From Datura wrightii (Eukaryota > Streptophyta > Magnoliopsida > Solanales > Solanaceae), in contig JASDFA010000016.1 in NCBI GenBank assembly GCA_035772735.1, positions 175,465,001 through 175,529,000 of the forward strand: 64,000 bases of DNA, written 5' to 3'. A program made the position numbers and the translations under genes. Under the pieces are notes generated by a model that had not been told where the DNA came from, ran no database searches, and saw only the letters and a list, made by a program, of their open reading frames with translations. Positions 1 through 11,960 of this stretch are shown here, piece after piece (position 1 is the first letter of the stretch; each line of letters begins with the position of its first letter).

Positions 1-1225
1 ATGGTGCTTTTGCTTTGAGGATGCCCTTTGAGTTATGTAATGCTCCATCCATATTCCAAAGATGTATGCTAGCCATATTTTCAAAGATGATAGAGGACTT
101 CCTTGAGGTATTTATGGATAACTTCTCAATCGTGGGAGATTCTTTTGACCAATGTATTGATCATCTGGGTTAAGTGCTTCGCAGATGTAAATAAATTAAG
201 CTAGTACTCAATTGGGAAAAATGTTACTTTAGGTGAAAGATAGCATAGTGCTTGGGCATAAGATTTTAGAGAATGGGATCAATATTGATCAAGCTAAGAT
301 AGATATCATTGCTAAACATCCTACTCCGACTCCTATCTCAAAGGTGTGTAAAGTTTTTTAGGTCATGCTAGGTTCTACAGGAGGTTTATCAAGGACTTCT
401 CAAAGATTTTGCATCCCAAGTGTAAGCTTCTTGAAAATGAGGTAAAGCATATATTTGATGATAAATGTCTAAAGGTGTTTAAAGAACTGAAGAAGCAACT
501 ATGTACTGCCCTTTTCATTGCAATGCTAGTGGTATAGCAATTGGAGTTGTTCTTGGGCAGAGACACAACAAGATTCTGCACCTGATCAATTACTCAAGCA
601 AGTCTCTGAATGTTGTACAAATGAATTACAGATTGACTGAACAAGAGTTGCTCACCATAGTCTGTGCTTTTGAGAAGTTTCAAGCGTATTTATTAGGGTC
701 CAAGTAATAGTCTATACAAATCATGCAACTGCATTATTTGATAGCCAAAAAAGATGCAAATCCATGGATGATCAAATGGATACTTTTGTGGCAGGAATTT
801 GACTTTGAGGTCAATGATCAGAAGGGCACCAAAAACCAAATCACTAACCATCTATCTAAACTTGAGGATGTGGCGAGACCAACAAGAGAGCTTGCAATTG
901 ATTATGTTTTTCCTGATGAGTTCATATTAGCCTTGTCCAGTGCTATGGACCCCTGGTACGCTGACCTTGCAAACTATTTAGTTACTAGAATTATAACTGA
1001 CAAGCTAAAATCATATCAAAAGATGAGATTACTAAGTGAGGTGTGGCACTACTTCTAGGACGAATCATATTTGTTTCGCATTAGTATGGATAATATCATC
1101 AAATGGTGTGTGTCTGACAAGAAAGTACTGTCTATTCTAAAAACGTGTCATGAGTCTCCGATCGGGGGACATCACGATGGAAATTGCACTGTAGACAAGG
1201 TGTTAGAGTAAGGATATTACTATCC
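1..1225 (+). pseudogene. A: Athila/Tat-type Ty3 pol fragment (RT, RNase H, start of integrase)
   Basis: Degraded polyprotein running off the left edge. Frame 3 from base 3 reads the RT segment RMPFELCNAPSIFQRCM, then FMDNFS where the catalytic box is normally F/YxDD, so the second Asp is Asn. RNase H follows at about 500-900 and reads CNASG where Asp is expected. The connection NPWMIKWILLWQEFDFEV lies at about 760-815, and the start of the integrase zinc-binding region (CHESPIGGHH) at about 1147-1180. Stops and frameshifts separate the pieces, for example the stop at about 705. The wording of the RNase H-IN connection is typical of plant Athila/Tat elements rather than of the chromovirus type seen in the rest of the window. 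Homology is lost near 1225. It is dead; lineage assignment is from memory of the family. Confidence 0.8.
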
Positions 1226-1289
1226 AATAATTTATTATCTACAGTGGTGGTGTTAGACCTTTGGCTTGAGGCTGTCTTTCCTTTAACAG

Positions 1290-3290
1290 GCATTTTATGT
1301 AAGAAACATATAACATGAATGTTAGGATCTTCTCATAGAGTACAACTCTATAGCACGATCTAGAGTATAAAAGAAGAGTGAAATTCTTATATGCCTGCTA
1401 GCCTCTAATTTATAAATGTGGTGTGTTGCACAGTTATAAGTCATACTCTACTAGACATGGTTTCATAGAATTTCTAAGATACTTGAATCTAATACACTAA
1501 TACCAATTCATCAGGCCCCGATTCTGGGCCTAGGCATGGCCGGTCCTCGAAGCCATTGCTAATCAGAGCGAACCTCATAACATGGTGTACATCATGAGAA
1601 TGCATATAATCATAAAAGGACTATGGATAGACTTAAGCTAATAAAATCAAAGTGCTCAATTTATAAAAAGACTTGCCAAGTTTTACATCATCATGAACAG
1701 TAATCTATGAAGCCCCCAATATAATGAAATATCTATTTTACTAGGACACGACATCCGGTATACCTATAAATCAATATCTAATAATTTGAATAATGAATAA
1801 GCCCAAAACATGTGGGGCTCACCAATAGCTGGATGAAGTGGGATCCTAGCGAGCAGCTTGATCATCGATATGCATACCTAAATCTGCATTATAAAACTAT
1901 GCATGCCCCCAACCAAAATGAATGTGAGTACATAGGATCATATTGTATGTAAAGTGTCTAAGTGAAATATAACATAGCTTGAAACAATATAAAAGGGAGA
2001 CCAAGATATAGACATCGCATGAACAAAATCAAGGATATAAACATTGGTAAGTATACCCTTTAAAATCATTTTTTTGTCATCTTTCATTAAGTTTGGTATG
2101 GGAGGTTCTTATCTTAATCGACATAAACTAACATGTAAATATGGAGTCTGATCTCTGCCCGATAAGCTAAACCATCTCATACTTTGCTGGGGTATGAGAC
2201 AAACATATCATAGTTTGTTTGCAAGGATCCATAACATCCTGTACCAGGGGCATATAGGAGTCGACCGAACCAATGAAAATGATCTATCATCTTATATTGG
2301 CATATGTAATTTCATGCATGAAGCCCTCTTGGATAATAATACCACTTCCATTTCATTACGTAGTGTGATTCACTTGAAATCATATTTAAGAAATCAAGAT
2401 TATCATTGTAAGTGATCATCGTATCATAATCATAGTTCATCATTATCATAAGACCTTTAAAATTTATAAATCGCCATATCATAATCATTATTCATTAAAA
2501 TCATTAAAACTTCTCTTGTTAGAGGAAAATTCATAGTATGTAACATTGACACTTTTCATAAGTAGACATATGGAACCCACGGATGACCTTAGGCATTTTT
2601 ATAGGGAAAATATGGTGGAAATCGACATGGAATGTGCTAATAAGAAAGGTTCAGAATATTGGAACATATTTAGGTGCATTTTTGGGTGAATCCAAACATT
2701 TAGTAGGTAGGCTCTTTAGGAGACACTCTGCGCCCAAGCCTAAACTTTAGCCAAAGGAAAATTCAGTAGGTAGGCGCTCTATGCCCAGGGAAAAAATTTA
2801 GACAAACAAAATTTCAACAAGTGGGTACTACGACAGGCATGTTACACCTTGCTTTCTAGGATAGAAATTTTGATTTTTTTCCTCTTTTCTGAACATACGT
2901 AGGGCTAAGGGGGTAAACTCTTGTTCGTTCTCAAACATGGATAGTTAAGAAAATCAATAAAGATACTTAGGAACCCATGATTTTTTTAAAAAAAGCATTC
3001 ATCATAGACATATATTCATAACCTTAATCCTAACCACTCAAGAAAAAGGATTTTGTGTGAAATTTCATGAAGCATAATTTGGGAATAAAAAAAGTTGTTT
3101 CCACACATGGGATAGCCTTACATACCTTATTCTTAGCCTCACAATTATCACTACGAAGCAACAATCCTTTTGCAACATCAATATTAGAGGAAGGAGGCGT
3201 ACTCAAGATTCCAAGTCTTAAGGTTGTTCTTGAGCTTTCTAGAGGAGAGACAGAGAGAGAGAGAAAGAATTGATGGAAAAACCTTCAAAA
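1290..3290 (-). mobile_element. B: leader and presumed LTR remnant of a minus-strand Ty3 element
   Basis: Read on the minus strand, bases 1320-1515 align by eye with the leader of element C (16690-16865), including the tract on both sides of the primer-binding site. A PBS-like site is the complement of 1494-1505 (TGGTATTAGTGT, 9/12 to the initiator-Met PBS TGGTATCAGAGC). DNA above 1515 is therefore probably that element's 5' LTR. I see no clean TG...CA end, and the boundary with C's RNase H near 3290 is a truncation. The stretch holds only AT-rich sequence, short unsupported ORFs and a GA-rich run at 3245-3275. Confidence 0.4.
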
Positions 3291-4097
3291 GTTTGCAGTT
3301 TGGTGTTGAAATATCATGGGATAGATTTGTGACTAAGGGCATTAACTACAACATTAGCCTTTCCTAGGTGATATAAGATGTATACATCATAGTCTTTTAG
3401 CAACTCAAGCCAACAACACTGTTACAAGTTCAACTATTTTTGTTTAAAGATATAATGGAGACTTTGTGATCAATAATGATGTCAACATGAACACCATATA
3501 AATAATGTCTCTAGATCTTCAACGCATTAACAACTGCATCCAACTCCAAATCATTGATTGGGTAATTCTTCTCATGCTTCCTCATTGACCCGAAGCATAG
3601 GTAATCACCTTACCGTGCTGCATCAGAACACACCCTAACCTAACGCATGAAGCGTAACAATATATAGCATAGCCCTCTGAGCCTTCTGGTAAGGCTAATA
3701 CTAGTGTAGATGTTATTTTGTCTTTTAATTCCTACAAACTCTACTCACAAGCCTTGGTACCCTCAAACTTAGCTGCCTTTAGAGTCATCCTCGTTAATGG
3801 TGCCGATAGTATAGAGAATCCTTCCACAAATCTTATATAATATCCAGCTAAGCCCAAAATGATGTGAACTTCTATTGGAGTTGTGGGTCTAGGATAAGTC
3901 TTTACAGCCTCCATTTTTTGCGAGTCCACCTGGATGCCTGCGTTTGACACAATGTGGCCCAACAAAGCCACAGAATTCAATCAAAACTCACATTTAGAGA
4001 ACTTCACGTATAACTCGTGATCTCTGAGTACCTAGAATACTACTCACATATGATCTCTATTCTTATTATCTAAATGTGAATATACAAGGATATCATC
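3290..4097 (-). pseudogene. C: end of RT, connection and RNase H
   Basis: On the minus strand this starts in the second catalytic Asp codon of the RT box (DILVYS) and continues with VALLGHIVSNAGIQVDSQK and LGLAGYYIRFVEGFS of the RT-RNase H connection (3741-3980). RNase H remnants follow, with the terminal YHLGKANVVVNALS motif near 3310-3360. There are frameshifts at about 3740 and in the RNase H. It ends abruptly near 3290 where the sequence becomes LTR-like (B). The matching first part of the RT is at 14549-15095. Confidence 0.8.
4093..4097. repeat. Target-site duplication of D, left copy (TCATC)
   Basis: Five bases directly before the TG of D's 5' LTR, identical to 14549-14553. On the strand of C they read GATGA, the two catalytic Asp codons of the RT box. 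Confidence 0.92.
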
Positions 4098-6693
4098 TGT
4101 TACACCCCGTAAATTTTAAATGAATAAATAGCCTAATGGCATGTTGGTTAAGGGATTTTAAAAAAAAAAAAGAAAAACGAAAAAGAGAAAAGTCGGTTTT
4201 TATCAATAAAAACCAGAAAAAACAGAGGGTATAGCCATGTAAGGCAAAACCCACAACTTTTATACATAATTCCTTCTGATTGCGCTTCGAAACGCGATCT
4301 AAACTCCATTCCGGCTTAGATACCGAGGTATAAAGCTGCAGAGTGCAATCCTACGAAGTTGGTTTCGTGAAATTTGGCCAGCGAAATGTCGTGCTACCGA
4401 GGTAAAGTAAATAGAGTTGCTTTAAATTAGTACCAATGTGTTCCTAGCCTTGGAGTGAGCATTTATCCCTTCTGGACTATCGAGAAATAACGAGTTTTCG
4501 ACCGTTTTCCGAAAGGTCGAAGTTTGGGATAAATATATATCAAAAGTGATAATTTCTCCCGGATATTAATGTATTTAGTTCTAATTGACATATATATGAA
4601 TGTAGTTGGGAGAAACAGCAGAAGTACCGACGGAAATCACATCGGTCAGTCGGTTACTCAGAAACCAGGTATGTAAAGCAATTCTTGCGGCAAGCCAGGA
4701 AGTACAGTCTAGAAAATAAATAGAATAAAGGCTATTAATAGACACCCAGCGTACATGGACGATTTCAGTACAATTTCCAGCAAGCATGCTAGTATATCAC
4801 TACGTATCATGCGATAATCAGAATAACGGATAGTCAGAGGATTTCAGATAGTAATGTGGTATTCGCTAGTAGCTCAGCATGTTCTTACGTAATATCCAGA
4901 ATGGAAGTTGTAAAAGCAGTATAATGAATTAGCAAGATTACAGATAGTATGTATTACATTTGTTGAGACTGTATCCGGTAATAGATGGCACATCTTATGT
5001 TATTGAGCTATATCTAGTTATAGATGGCATGTCCTATGTTATTGAGTTATATCCAGATGTATTCAGATCAATAATCAGATATAGAAATAGCTCCAGATAC
5101 AGATGTAGCTCCAGAAATAGATATGGCTCTAGAAACTGATATAGTTTCAGATCACGGGTAACAATAATCAGATAAACGAATAAAGGCTAGGTAACAATTA
5201 GCCCAGCAATAAGAAATAGTGTAAAATAGCTTATAGCATCAGTAGTTTAATACGGACTCGCCTTGAAATAAAAGAAGAGAATAGGATTAGTATTTTTCAT
5301 TTGAGCATGCTTGTTGTGTATGTGTTTTGCATGTTGAGACTTGTTATGGCATGTGGGTGTCCCTTAGCATCCCCGCCGCCCCTAGGTTATAGTTGTGTCG
5401 ATACCAGATTCAGATACCGTCCCCAGCCGGGTGATGCTGTCTGCCTAGAGGACGATGATGGCTGACCACCATAATAATATGGTCCAGATTACCCTGCTTG
5501 CAGGGGTAGTTCAGTTCACTCTGCGCGGAGCCAGATTACCCTGTTTACAGGGGCAGACTACTCTTTGTGCGCTTGTGGCCAGGGGCAGTTTCAGATATAG
5601 ATTTTTTATAAAATTACCTTATTGCGTGTTTACACCTAGGGGCAGTTTCAGTCACAGATACAACTGCAGATTACCCCGTTAAGCGCTTGCGCCCAGAGGC
5701 AGGAGTCTTCGGACTCATACACAGTTCATTGTCAGAGGCCAAGGCCTAAGCTACATACCCAAGGGGGTCGGTAGGAGGAGTTCACAGTTATCAGATGAGT
5801 GGAGTGACATATTTTTGGTTGGTTTAGACCCGGGTAGGGGTAAATAGATTGTTCTGTTGGTTGGCACCTTCCAGCTTGTAGGGGTCGGTCAGGTGTTGTG
5901 TGTATTTATATGTATATCTATATGTGCTATTAGATACTGATAGGCAGTAGGACGACACGTCGTCAGGTACGGCCAGTTTAGTTACAGAATAGGTAAACTC
6001 TCCCCAGTTATCCTCAGCCAGATAGACTCAACTACTTCCAGCTTATATGTCATGTTATTGTTGTTACCCATTTCAGTTGTATATTTCAGTTTGCTTTAAA
6101 TGCTCAGTACATGTGGTACTGAAGCCCGTGGGGGCGCTGCATTGCTTGCCTGTAGGTACACATAGATGAAGAGTCGATCCCTCGTGATCCAGTCAGCAGA
6201 GTTATCAGCTCCTATCCTCCGGAGCTAGACAGTCGGAGGTTGCTCCTATTTCCTTTTTGATTATAGTTTGGGTAGGTCGGGGCCCTGTCTCGACCATTCT
6301 ATTATTATTTCCTAGAGGCTTGCAATATGATGTTTCCCTGTGGTGGTGGAGCTGATCGTGTGGGGCCGTGCACGTATATATGTGTTTAGTTGTTGATGTT
6401 GGCCGCGTGGGGCCTTCTTCTGGTTATAGTTAGTGACCTTGTAGGTTACAAATGTGAATAGCAGTTGCTTCGGATTATAGTGTCATTGTTCTGGTTAGCT
6501 GTTGTGCATTGAAGGTGGCTATAGGCCTAATTGGCCAGGGGCTGTATTTATAGCCGCTATATAGCCGGTTCGTTTCTTGAAATAGAGCCAGAGTCAGCCA
6601 AAGCACCAGATGTGCTCAGGCTAGACCGTTTAGCAGCCCAGAGTCTAGCAGGCACCAGGTGCCCGTCATACCCCCCCAAGGTGGGGTGTGACA
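4098..6693 (+). repeat. D: 5' LTR (2596 bp)
   Basis: Starts TGTTACACCCC and ends GGGGTGTGACA. It aligns along its length with 11961-14548. Inner part has repeated short motifs of the AGATAGATAT/CAGATA type at 4830-5180. The ORF at 5455-5682 and the minus ORF at 4581-4787 also occur in the other LTR and show no sign of coding selection. Confidence 0.95.
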
Positions 6694-6697
6694 AACT

Positions 6698-6709
6698 TAG
6701 TATCAGAGC
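6698..6709 (+). promoter_or_regulatory. D: primer-binding site
   Basis: TAGTATCAGAGC, 11/12 to the initiator-Met tRNA complement TGGTATCAGAGC, four bases after the LTR end. It primes minus-strand DNA synthesis in intact relatives. Confidence 0.85.
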
Positions 6710-6909
6710 AGTTCGTGTCCCAGGGAGTCTAAGAGCCGTGCTAAGTAGAGTCTTGTCTATGGATGTGTTGTGCACCACATACTATAGGTAGGAGGCTGCG
6801 AGGCATAATAGGATAGTTACCGTTCTTTCATACTCAGTCGTGCCATAGCACAGTATAGTATAGGGTTGTTTTTTTTTGAAACTTACCACCCTCTTTGTCT
6901 ACAGATACT

Positions 6910-7887
6910 ATGGCAGATCAGTGGAACCCTGCTATAGGCAAAAGATTAGATACAGCGGCAGGCAAAGGCACCAGCGGGATGCCTCACATACAGCCAGATT
7001 CAACCCGGTCTGAGGGAGATGCGGAGGTGTCATCTCGACCCTCCCAGTAGTCTCCGCCATGCCAGACACCATTTGAGGCAGCACCGCCTCCCACAACTCC
7101 TGCACCCACTTCATCTGATCAGGAGCTACGTAGTGCGGTGGTTATGCTAACCCAGATGCTAGCTACTCAGCGTCAGCCAGTACCACCTGCAGCAACAGAA
7201 TCTCTAGGTGGGCCAGGTAGTTCCAGGGTTAGAGAATTCTTGGCATTGGGACCCCCGCAGTTCACTGGGTCAGATCAAGCAGAGGACCCCCAGGATTTTC
7301 TAGACCAGATGCAGAGAATTTTCCGGGTTATGAATGTGACCCCTATAGAATCAGTTGAGCTGGCAGTGTTTCGGTTGCGGGAAATAGCTGTATTATGGTA
7401 CGAGAGTTGGGAAAGGTCTCGAGGGAGAGATGTTGCCCCTCCAACCTGGTCCAGCTTCTCGAAGGCCTTCCTGGACCACTACTTACCCCAGGAGGTCAGA
7501 CAGGCCCGGATGGACCAGTTCTTACACTTAGAGCAGGGGGCTAGGAGCGCCCGTGAGTATTCTTTACAGTTCGACTCCTTAGCCCGCTATGCTCCAACAT
7601 TTGTGGACACCATGTCGTCCAGAGTCCATCGCTTTATTATGGGCCTGAATTCAGATTACATAGAGACGTGCATGATGGCTACTTTGACAGAGGACATGGA
7701 CATAGCCAGGGTACAGGCCTTTGCACAGACAATTGAGGGCCTAAGACAGCGACAGCAAGGCGTCAGGCAGACGACTTCAGAGCAGCGCCGTAGAAACAGA
7801 CCCGCTAAGATTCAGGGGGAAATCCCTAGGGGGCCGAGACCACGGTTTTTAGATAGGCCACCCAGATCTTTACCTCAGGTACAGTAG
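6910..7887 (+). pseudogene. gag: D: gag (capsid part), broken
   Basis: The ATG at 6910 opens a reading frame (MADQWNPAIGKR) that continues in frame into the long open stretch at 7138-7887. A TAG at 7048 (in SRPSQ-stop-SPP) and a TAG at 7885 break it. The retrotransposon gag core is clear at 7225-7760: FLALGPPQFTG, EDPQDFLDQM, VELAVFRLREIAVLWYESWE, FLDHYLPQEVRQARMDQF, YSLQFDSLARYAP. In this family the protein builds the virus-like particle in the cytoplasm. The frame then shifts between about 7888 and 7960, so the nucleocapsid is in another frame. Identity is certain at family level. Confidence 0.9.
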
Positions 7888-7959
7888 CATAGAGACAGAT
7901 TTGTTCGCCGGAGTCAGTCAGAGTCCGGTAGCAGTTTACGATAGTAGCTTCACCTCAGC

Positions 7960-10900
7960 AGCGGAGGGCAGAACAGAGTAGATTTGCACCTACCCCTTGT
8001 CCTATATGCCACCGACCCCATTCTGGATCCTGCAGGCAACGCTTCTCAGGGTGCTATTACTGCGGACAGGTAGGGCATTTAATGAGAGATTTTCCGGCCA
8101 GAGGACAGGGTAGCCGGGATAGTCTGGATAGAGCATCAACGGGGCCACGAGTTCCAGCAGCCTCAGCAGGGCGCAGACCCTCAGGTTCAGCAAATAGGGG
8201 CCGAGGTAGATTAGGAGCCTCTGGCTCAGGTGCAGGCCCCAGCCGTACCTATGCATTACTAGGGAGGCAGGATTCAGAGGCATCTCCCGACGTGGTCATA
8301 GGTATATTGATTATCTGCTCATACCCTGTTTATGTATTGATTGATCCAGGGTCTACCTTGTCATATATTACACCATTTGTGGCCCGTAAGTTGGGTATTG
8401 AACCAAAATTGCTTCAGCAGCCCTTTTCAGTGCTTACACCGGTCGGTGACTCGATTACAGCTAAAAGAGTTTACCGAGGGTGTACGGTAGAGGTTGCTGA
8501 TCGCCAGACCACAGTAGACTTAATAGAACTTGAGATGGTCGACTTCGATGCCATTATGGGTATGGACTAGTTAGTGCCATTCTATGCCAACTTAGAATGC
8601 TGGACCAAGATGGTCCGATTTCACTTTCCAGGGGAAGCAGTGTGAGAATGGAAAGGGAGCACAACTACGCCAAAAGGTAGGTTTATTTCCTACCTTCAGG
8701 CGATAAAATTAACAGCAAAGGGATGTATTTACCACCTAGTTAGAGTCCAGGACATTCGGGTGGAACCTCCAACTCTTCAGTCTGTTCCAGTGGTCAATGA
8801 ATTCTCTGACGTATTTCCGAATGAGTTGCCTGGTATCCCTCCTGAAAAGGAGATAGATTTTACAATTGACTTGTTGCCAGGGACTCAACCCATATCCATT
8901 CCCCCATATCGCATGGCACCAGCTGAGCTTAGAGAGTTGAAAGAGCAGTTAAAAGATTTGCTCGACAAAGGCTTTATCAGGCCTAGTACTTCCCAGTGGG
9001 GTGCGCCAGTTCTGTTTGTAAGAAAGAAAGATGGCTCACTCCGTATGTGTATAGACTACCGGCAGCTGAATAAGGTAACGGTTAAAAACAAATACCCGCT
9101 CCATAGAATAGATGATTTGTTTGACCAGTTGAAGGGGGCCAGATGTTTCTCTAAGATAGATCTGAGGTCCAGATACCACCAGGTCCGGGTTCGTGAGAGG
9201 GACATTCCAAAGACTGCTTTCAGGACCAGATATGGTCACTTTGAATTTCTAGTCATGTCTTTTGGGTTGACGAATGCTCCCGCAATGTTTATGGACCTGA
9301 TGAACAGAATATTCAGACCGTATTTGGATTTGTTCGTGATAGTATTTATTGATGATATTCTGGTGTATTCTCGTTCAGAGACAAATCACCAGAACCATTT
9401 ACGAACAGTACTCCAGACCCTTAGAGACCGTCAGCTGTATGCCAAGTTTTCCAAGTGTGAGTTCTTGCTGAACTCAGTTGCCTTTTTGGGGCGTATCGTG
9501 TTGGATGCTGGTATACAGGTGGACACACAGAAAATAGAGGCGGTCAAGACATGGCCCAGACCTACCACTCCAACCGAGGTCCCTAGTTTCCTGGGTTTAG
9601 CAGGGTATTACTGGAGATTTGTTGAAGGATTCTCCACTATAGTAGCACTTCTGACAAAGCTGACACAGAAAGCAGCGAAATTTCAGTGGACGGAGGCATG
9701 TGAGCAGAGTTTTCAAGAATTGTAAGACATATTGACCTCCGCCCCACTACTAGCATTGCCAGAGGGAACAGATGGGTATGCGGTGTATTGCGACGCTTCA
9801 GGCTTTGGACTGGGTTGTGTGCTGATGCATCATGGAAAGGTAATTGCTTATGCTTCCGGACAGCTGAGGAAGCACGAAAAGAACTATCCGACCCATGACC
9901 TGGAACTGGCCGCAGTGATCCACGCTCTGAAAATCTGGAGGCATTATCTGTATGGTGTTCATGTAGACATTTTTACAGATCATAAAATCCTGTAGTACAT
10001 TTTTACACAGAGGGAGTTAAATCTGCGGCAGCGTCATTGGTTAGAATTGCTGAAAGATTATGACGTAAATATTCTTTACCACCCAGGGAGAGATAATGTA
10101 GTAGCAGATTCCCTCAGCCGTAAGCCAATGGGGAGTTTAGCGTATTTGCGACCTGAGAAGTGAGAGTTAGCCAAGGAAATTCATCAGCTTGCTGGTTTAG
10201 CCATTCGAGTAGTAGAAACAGAAAATAACAAAGCGGTGATTTAGAACTCTGCTGTGTCATCGTTAGTTACAGAGGTAAAAGAACGGCAGTACGAGGACCC
10301 TAACTTAGTCCAGCTCAGAGACAGAGTTTAGAAAGGTAAGGAGCCAGATTTCCAAGTGACTGAGGATGAAGTGCTACGTTGTAAGGGACGCCTATGTGTC
10401 CCGAATGTTTCAGGGCTTCGCCAGCAGATCATGCATGAGGTGCATTACGATCGCTATTCCCTCCATCCAGGAGCAACGAAAATGTACCACGACATCAGAG
10501 ACATCTACTGGTGGCCAGGTATGAAAGCTGAAATAGCTGAATTTGTATCTAGATGTCCTAACTGCCAGCAGGTGAAAGCCGAACACCAGAAATCGGGCGG
10601 TCTGACGCAGGATATAGCTGTGCCTTTGTGGAAATGGGAAGCGATAAATATAGATTTTGTAACAGGGTTACCCCGTACAAGACGCAGAAACGATTCTATT
10701 TGAGTAATCGTTGACAGATTAACAAAATTAGCCTATTTCCTGCCAGTACGAACTACATTCTCTGCTGAGGATTATGCTGAACTGTATATCAGAGAGATAG
10801 TCAGATTGCACGGTGTTCCGGTGTCTATTATCTCAGATAGAGGAGCACAATTTATAGCGAGATTCTGGCAGTCGTTCTATAGAAGCCTGGGGACACAGAT

Positions 10901-11693
10901 TAACTTAAGTACGGCCTTTCATCCTCAGACAGATGGGCAAGCAGAACGAACTATCCAATCGCTCGAAGATATACTACGAGCGTGTGTACTAGATTTTGGG
11001 GGTAGCTGGGATGAGCATCTGCCGTTGATTGAATTTTCCTATAATAACAGTTATCATTCAGCTATCCAGATGGAGCCTTTTGCAGCATTATACGGGTGAA
11101 AATATAGATCACCCGTTGGCTGGTTTGAAGCGGGGGAGACAGCGCTGATTGGGCCGGATATTATTCGTCAATCAGAAGAGGCGGTGAAGCTTATCAGAGA
11201 ACACCTACTGACTGCTCAGAGCCGCCAAAAGTCTTATGCAGATATGCGGCGCAGAAATTTAGAATTTGCAGTGGATGACTGGGTATATTTGAAAGTGTCT
11301 CCGATGAAAGGGGTGATGAGATTTGGCAAGAAAGGCAAGCTTAGCCCGAGGTTCATTGGGCCATATAAGATTCGGCGAAGAATAGGCCGAGTAGCATACG
11401 AATTGAACTTGCCCCCAGAATTAGAGTTTGTTCACCCAGTATTCCATGTATCTATGTTGAGGAAGTTCATAGGAGACCCTTCCACAGTTATTCCAGTTCA
11501 GGATGTCCAGGTCACAGAAGAGTTAGCATATGAAGAGGTTCCAGTAGCTATCTTAGACAAACAAATTCGTAGATTGGGAACTAAAGATATTGCATCTGTC
11601 AAGGTATTGTGGCATAACAGGAACCGAGAAGAGATAACCTGGGAAGCCGAGGAGGACATGAAAGCCAGATATCCCCACTTATTCCAGGCTTAG
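7960..11693 (+). pseudogene. pol: D: nucleocapsid-protease-RT-RNase H-integrase, one frame with nine stops
   Basis: A single frame runs from about 7960 to the natural end at 11691 without a frameshift, but with stops at 8568, 8643, 9723, 9993, 10161, 10242, 10329, 10701 and 11097. In order: zinc knuckle CYYCGQVGHLMRDF (8055-8096; last Cys is Phe); protease with LIDPGSTLSY (about 8337-8366); RT with FVRKKDGSLRMC and intact FIDDILVYS (9345-9371); RNase H with CDASGFGLG (9789-9815); integrase zinc finger HPGATKMYHD...CPNC (about 10460-10569), then the DDE core with SDRGAQF and TDGQAERTIQSLED (10838-10970). GKLSPRFIGPYKI and a chromodomain-like tail ending WEAEEDMKARYPHLF follow (11335-11690). 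Catalytic motifs survive while stops accumulated. Confidence 0.92.
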
Positions 11694-11947
11694 GCAAACA
11701 GGAGGTATGTTAGAACTGTTTTTCCTTATGAATGCTTATATTTCATATATGGAAGCAGGCGATTGATTATAAACAGTTATATATGAATATTATTATATTG
11801 TGTGGAGTACCTGTATTGGGCTTTTCTGCTTTTCAGGAAGTTTGAGATAGACCATAATACAAGGGAAACTCTGCTGAAATTTTTAGGGATAAGTTAGCCA
11901 GTTAAGATTTCTATAAGTCAGAACGTCATTCGAGGACGAATGCTTTT

Positions 11948-11960
11948 AAGGGGGGGAGGA
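11948..11960 (+). promoter_or_regulatory. D: polypurine tract
   Basis: AAGGGGGGGAGGA directly before the 3' LTR, the usual primer for plus-strand synthesis in LTR elements. Confidence 0.88.

Noticed and set aside
2194..2415. 73-codon ORF in remnant B
   Set aside because: No motif, no neighbours, in LTR-like sequence; length is expected by chance.
4581..4787. Minus-strand 68-codon ORF repeated at 12444-12650
   Set aside because: It appears twice only because it lies in both LTRs of D; the differences include several amino-acid changes and there is no coding signal.
5455..5682. ORF in D's 5' LTR (counterpart near 13320-13640)
   Set aside because: The reading frame is not preserved in the other LTR.
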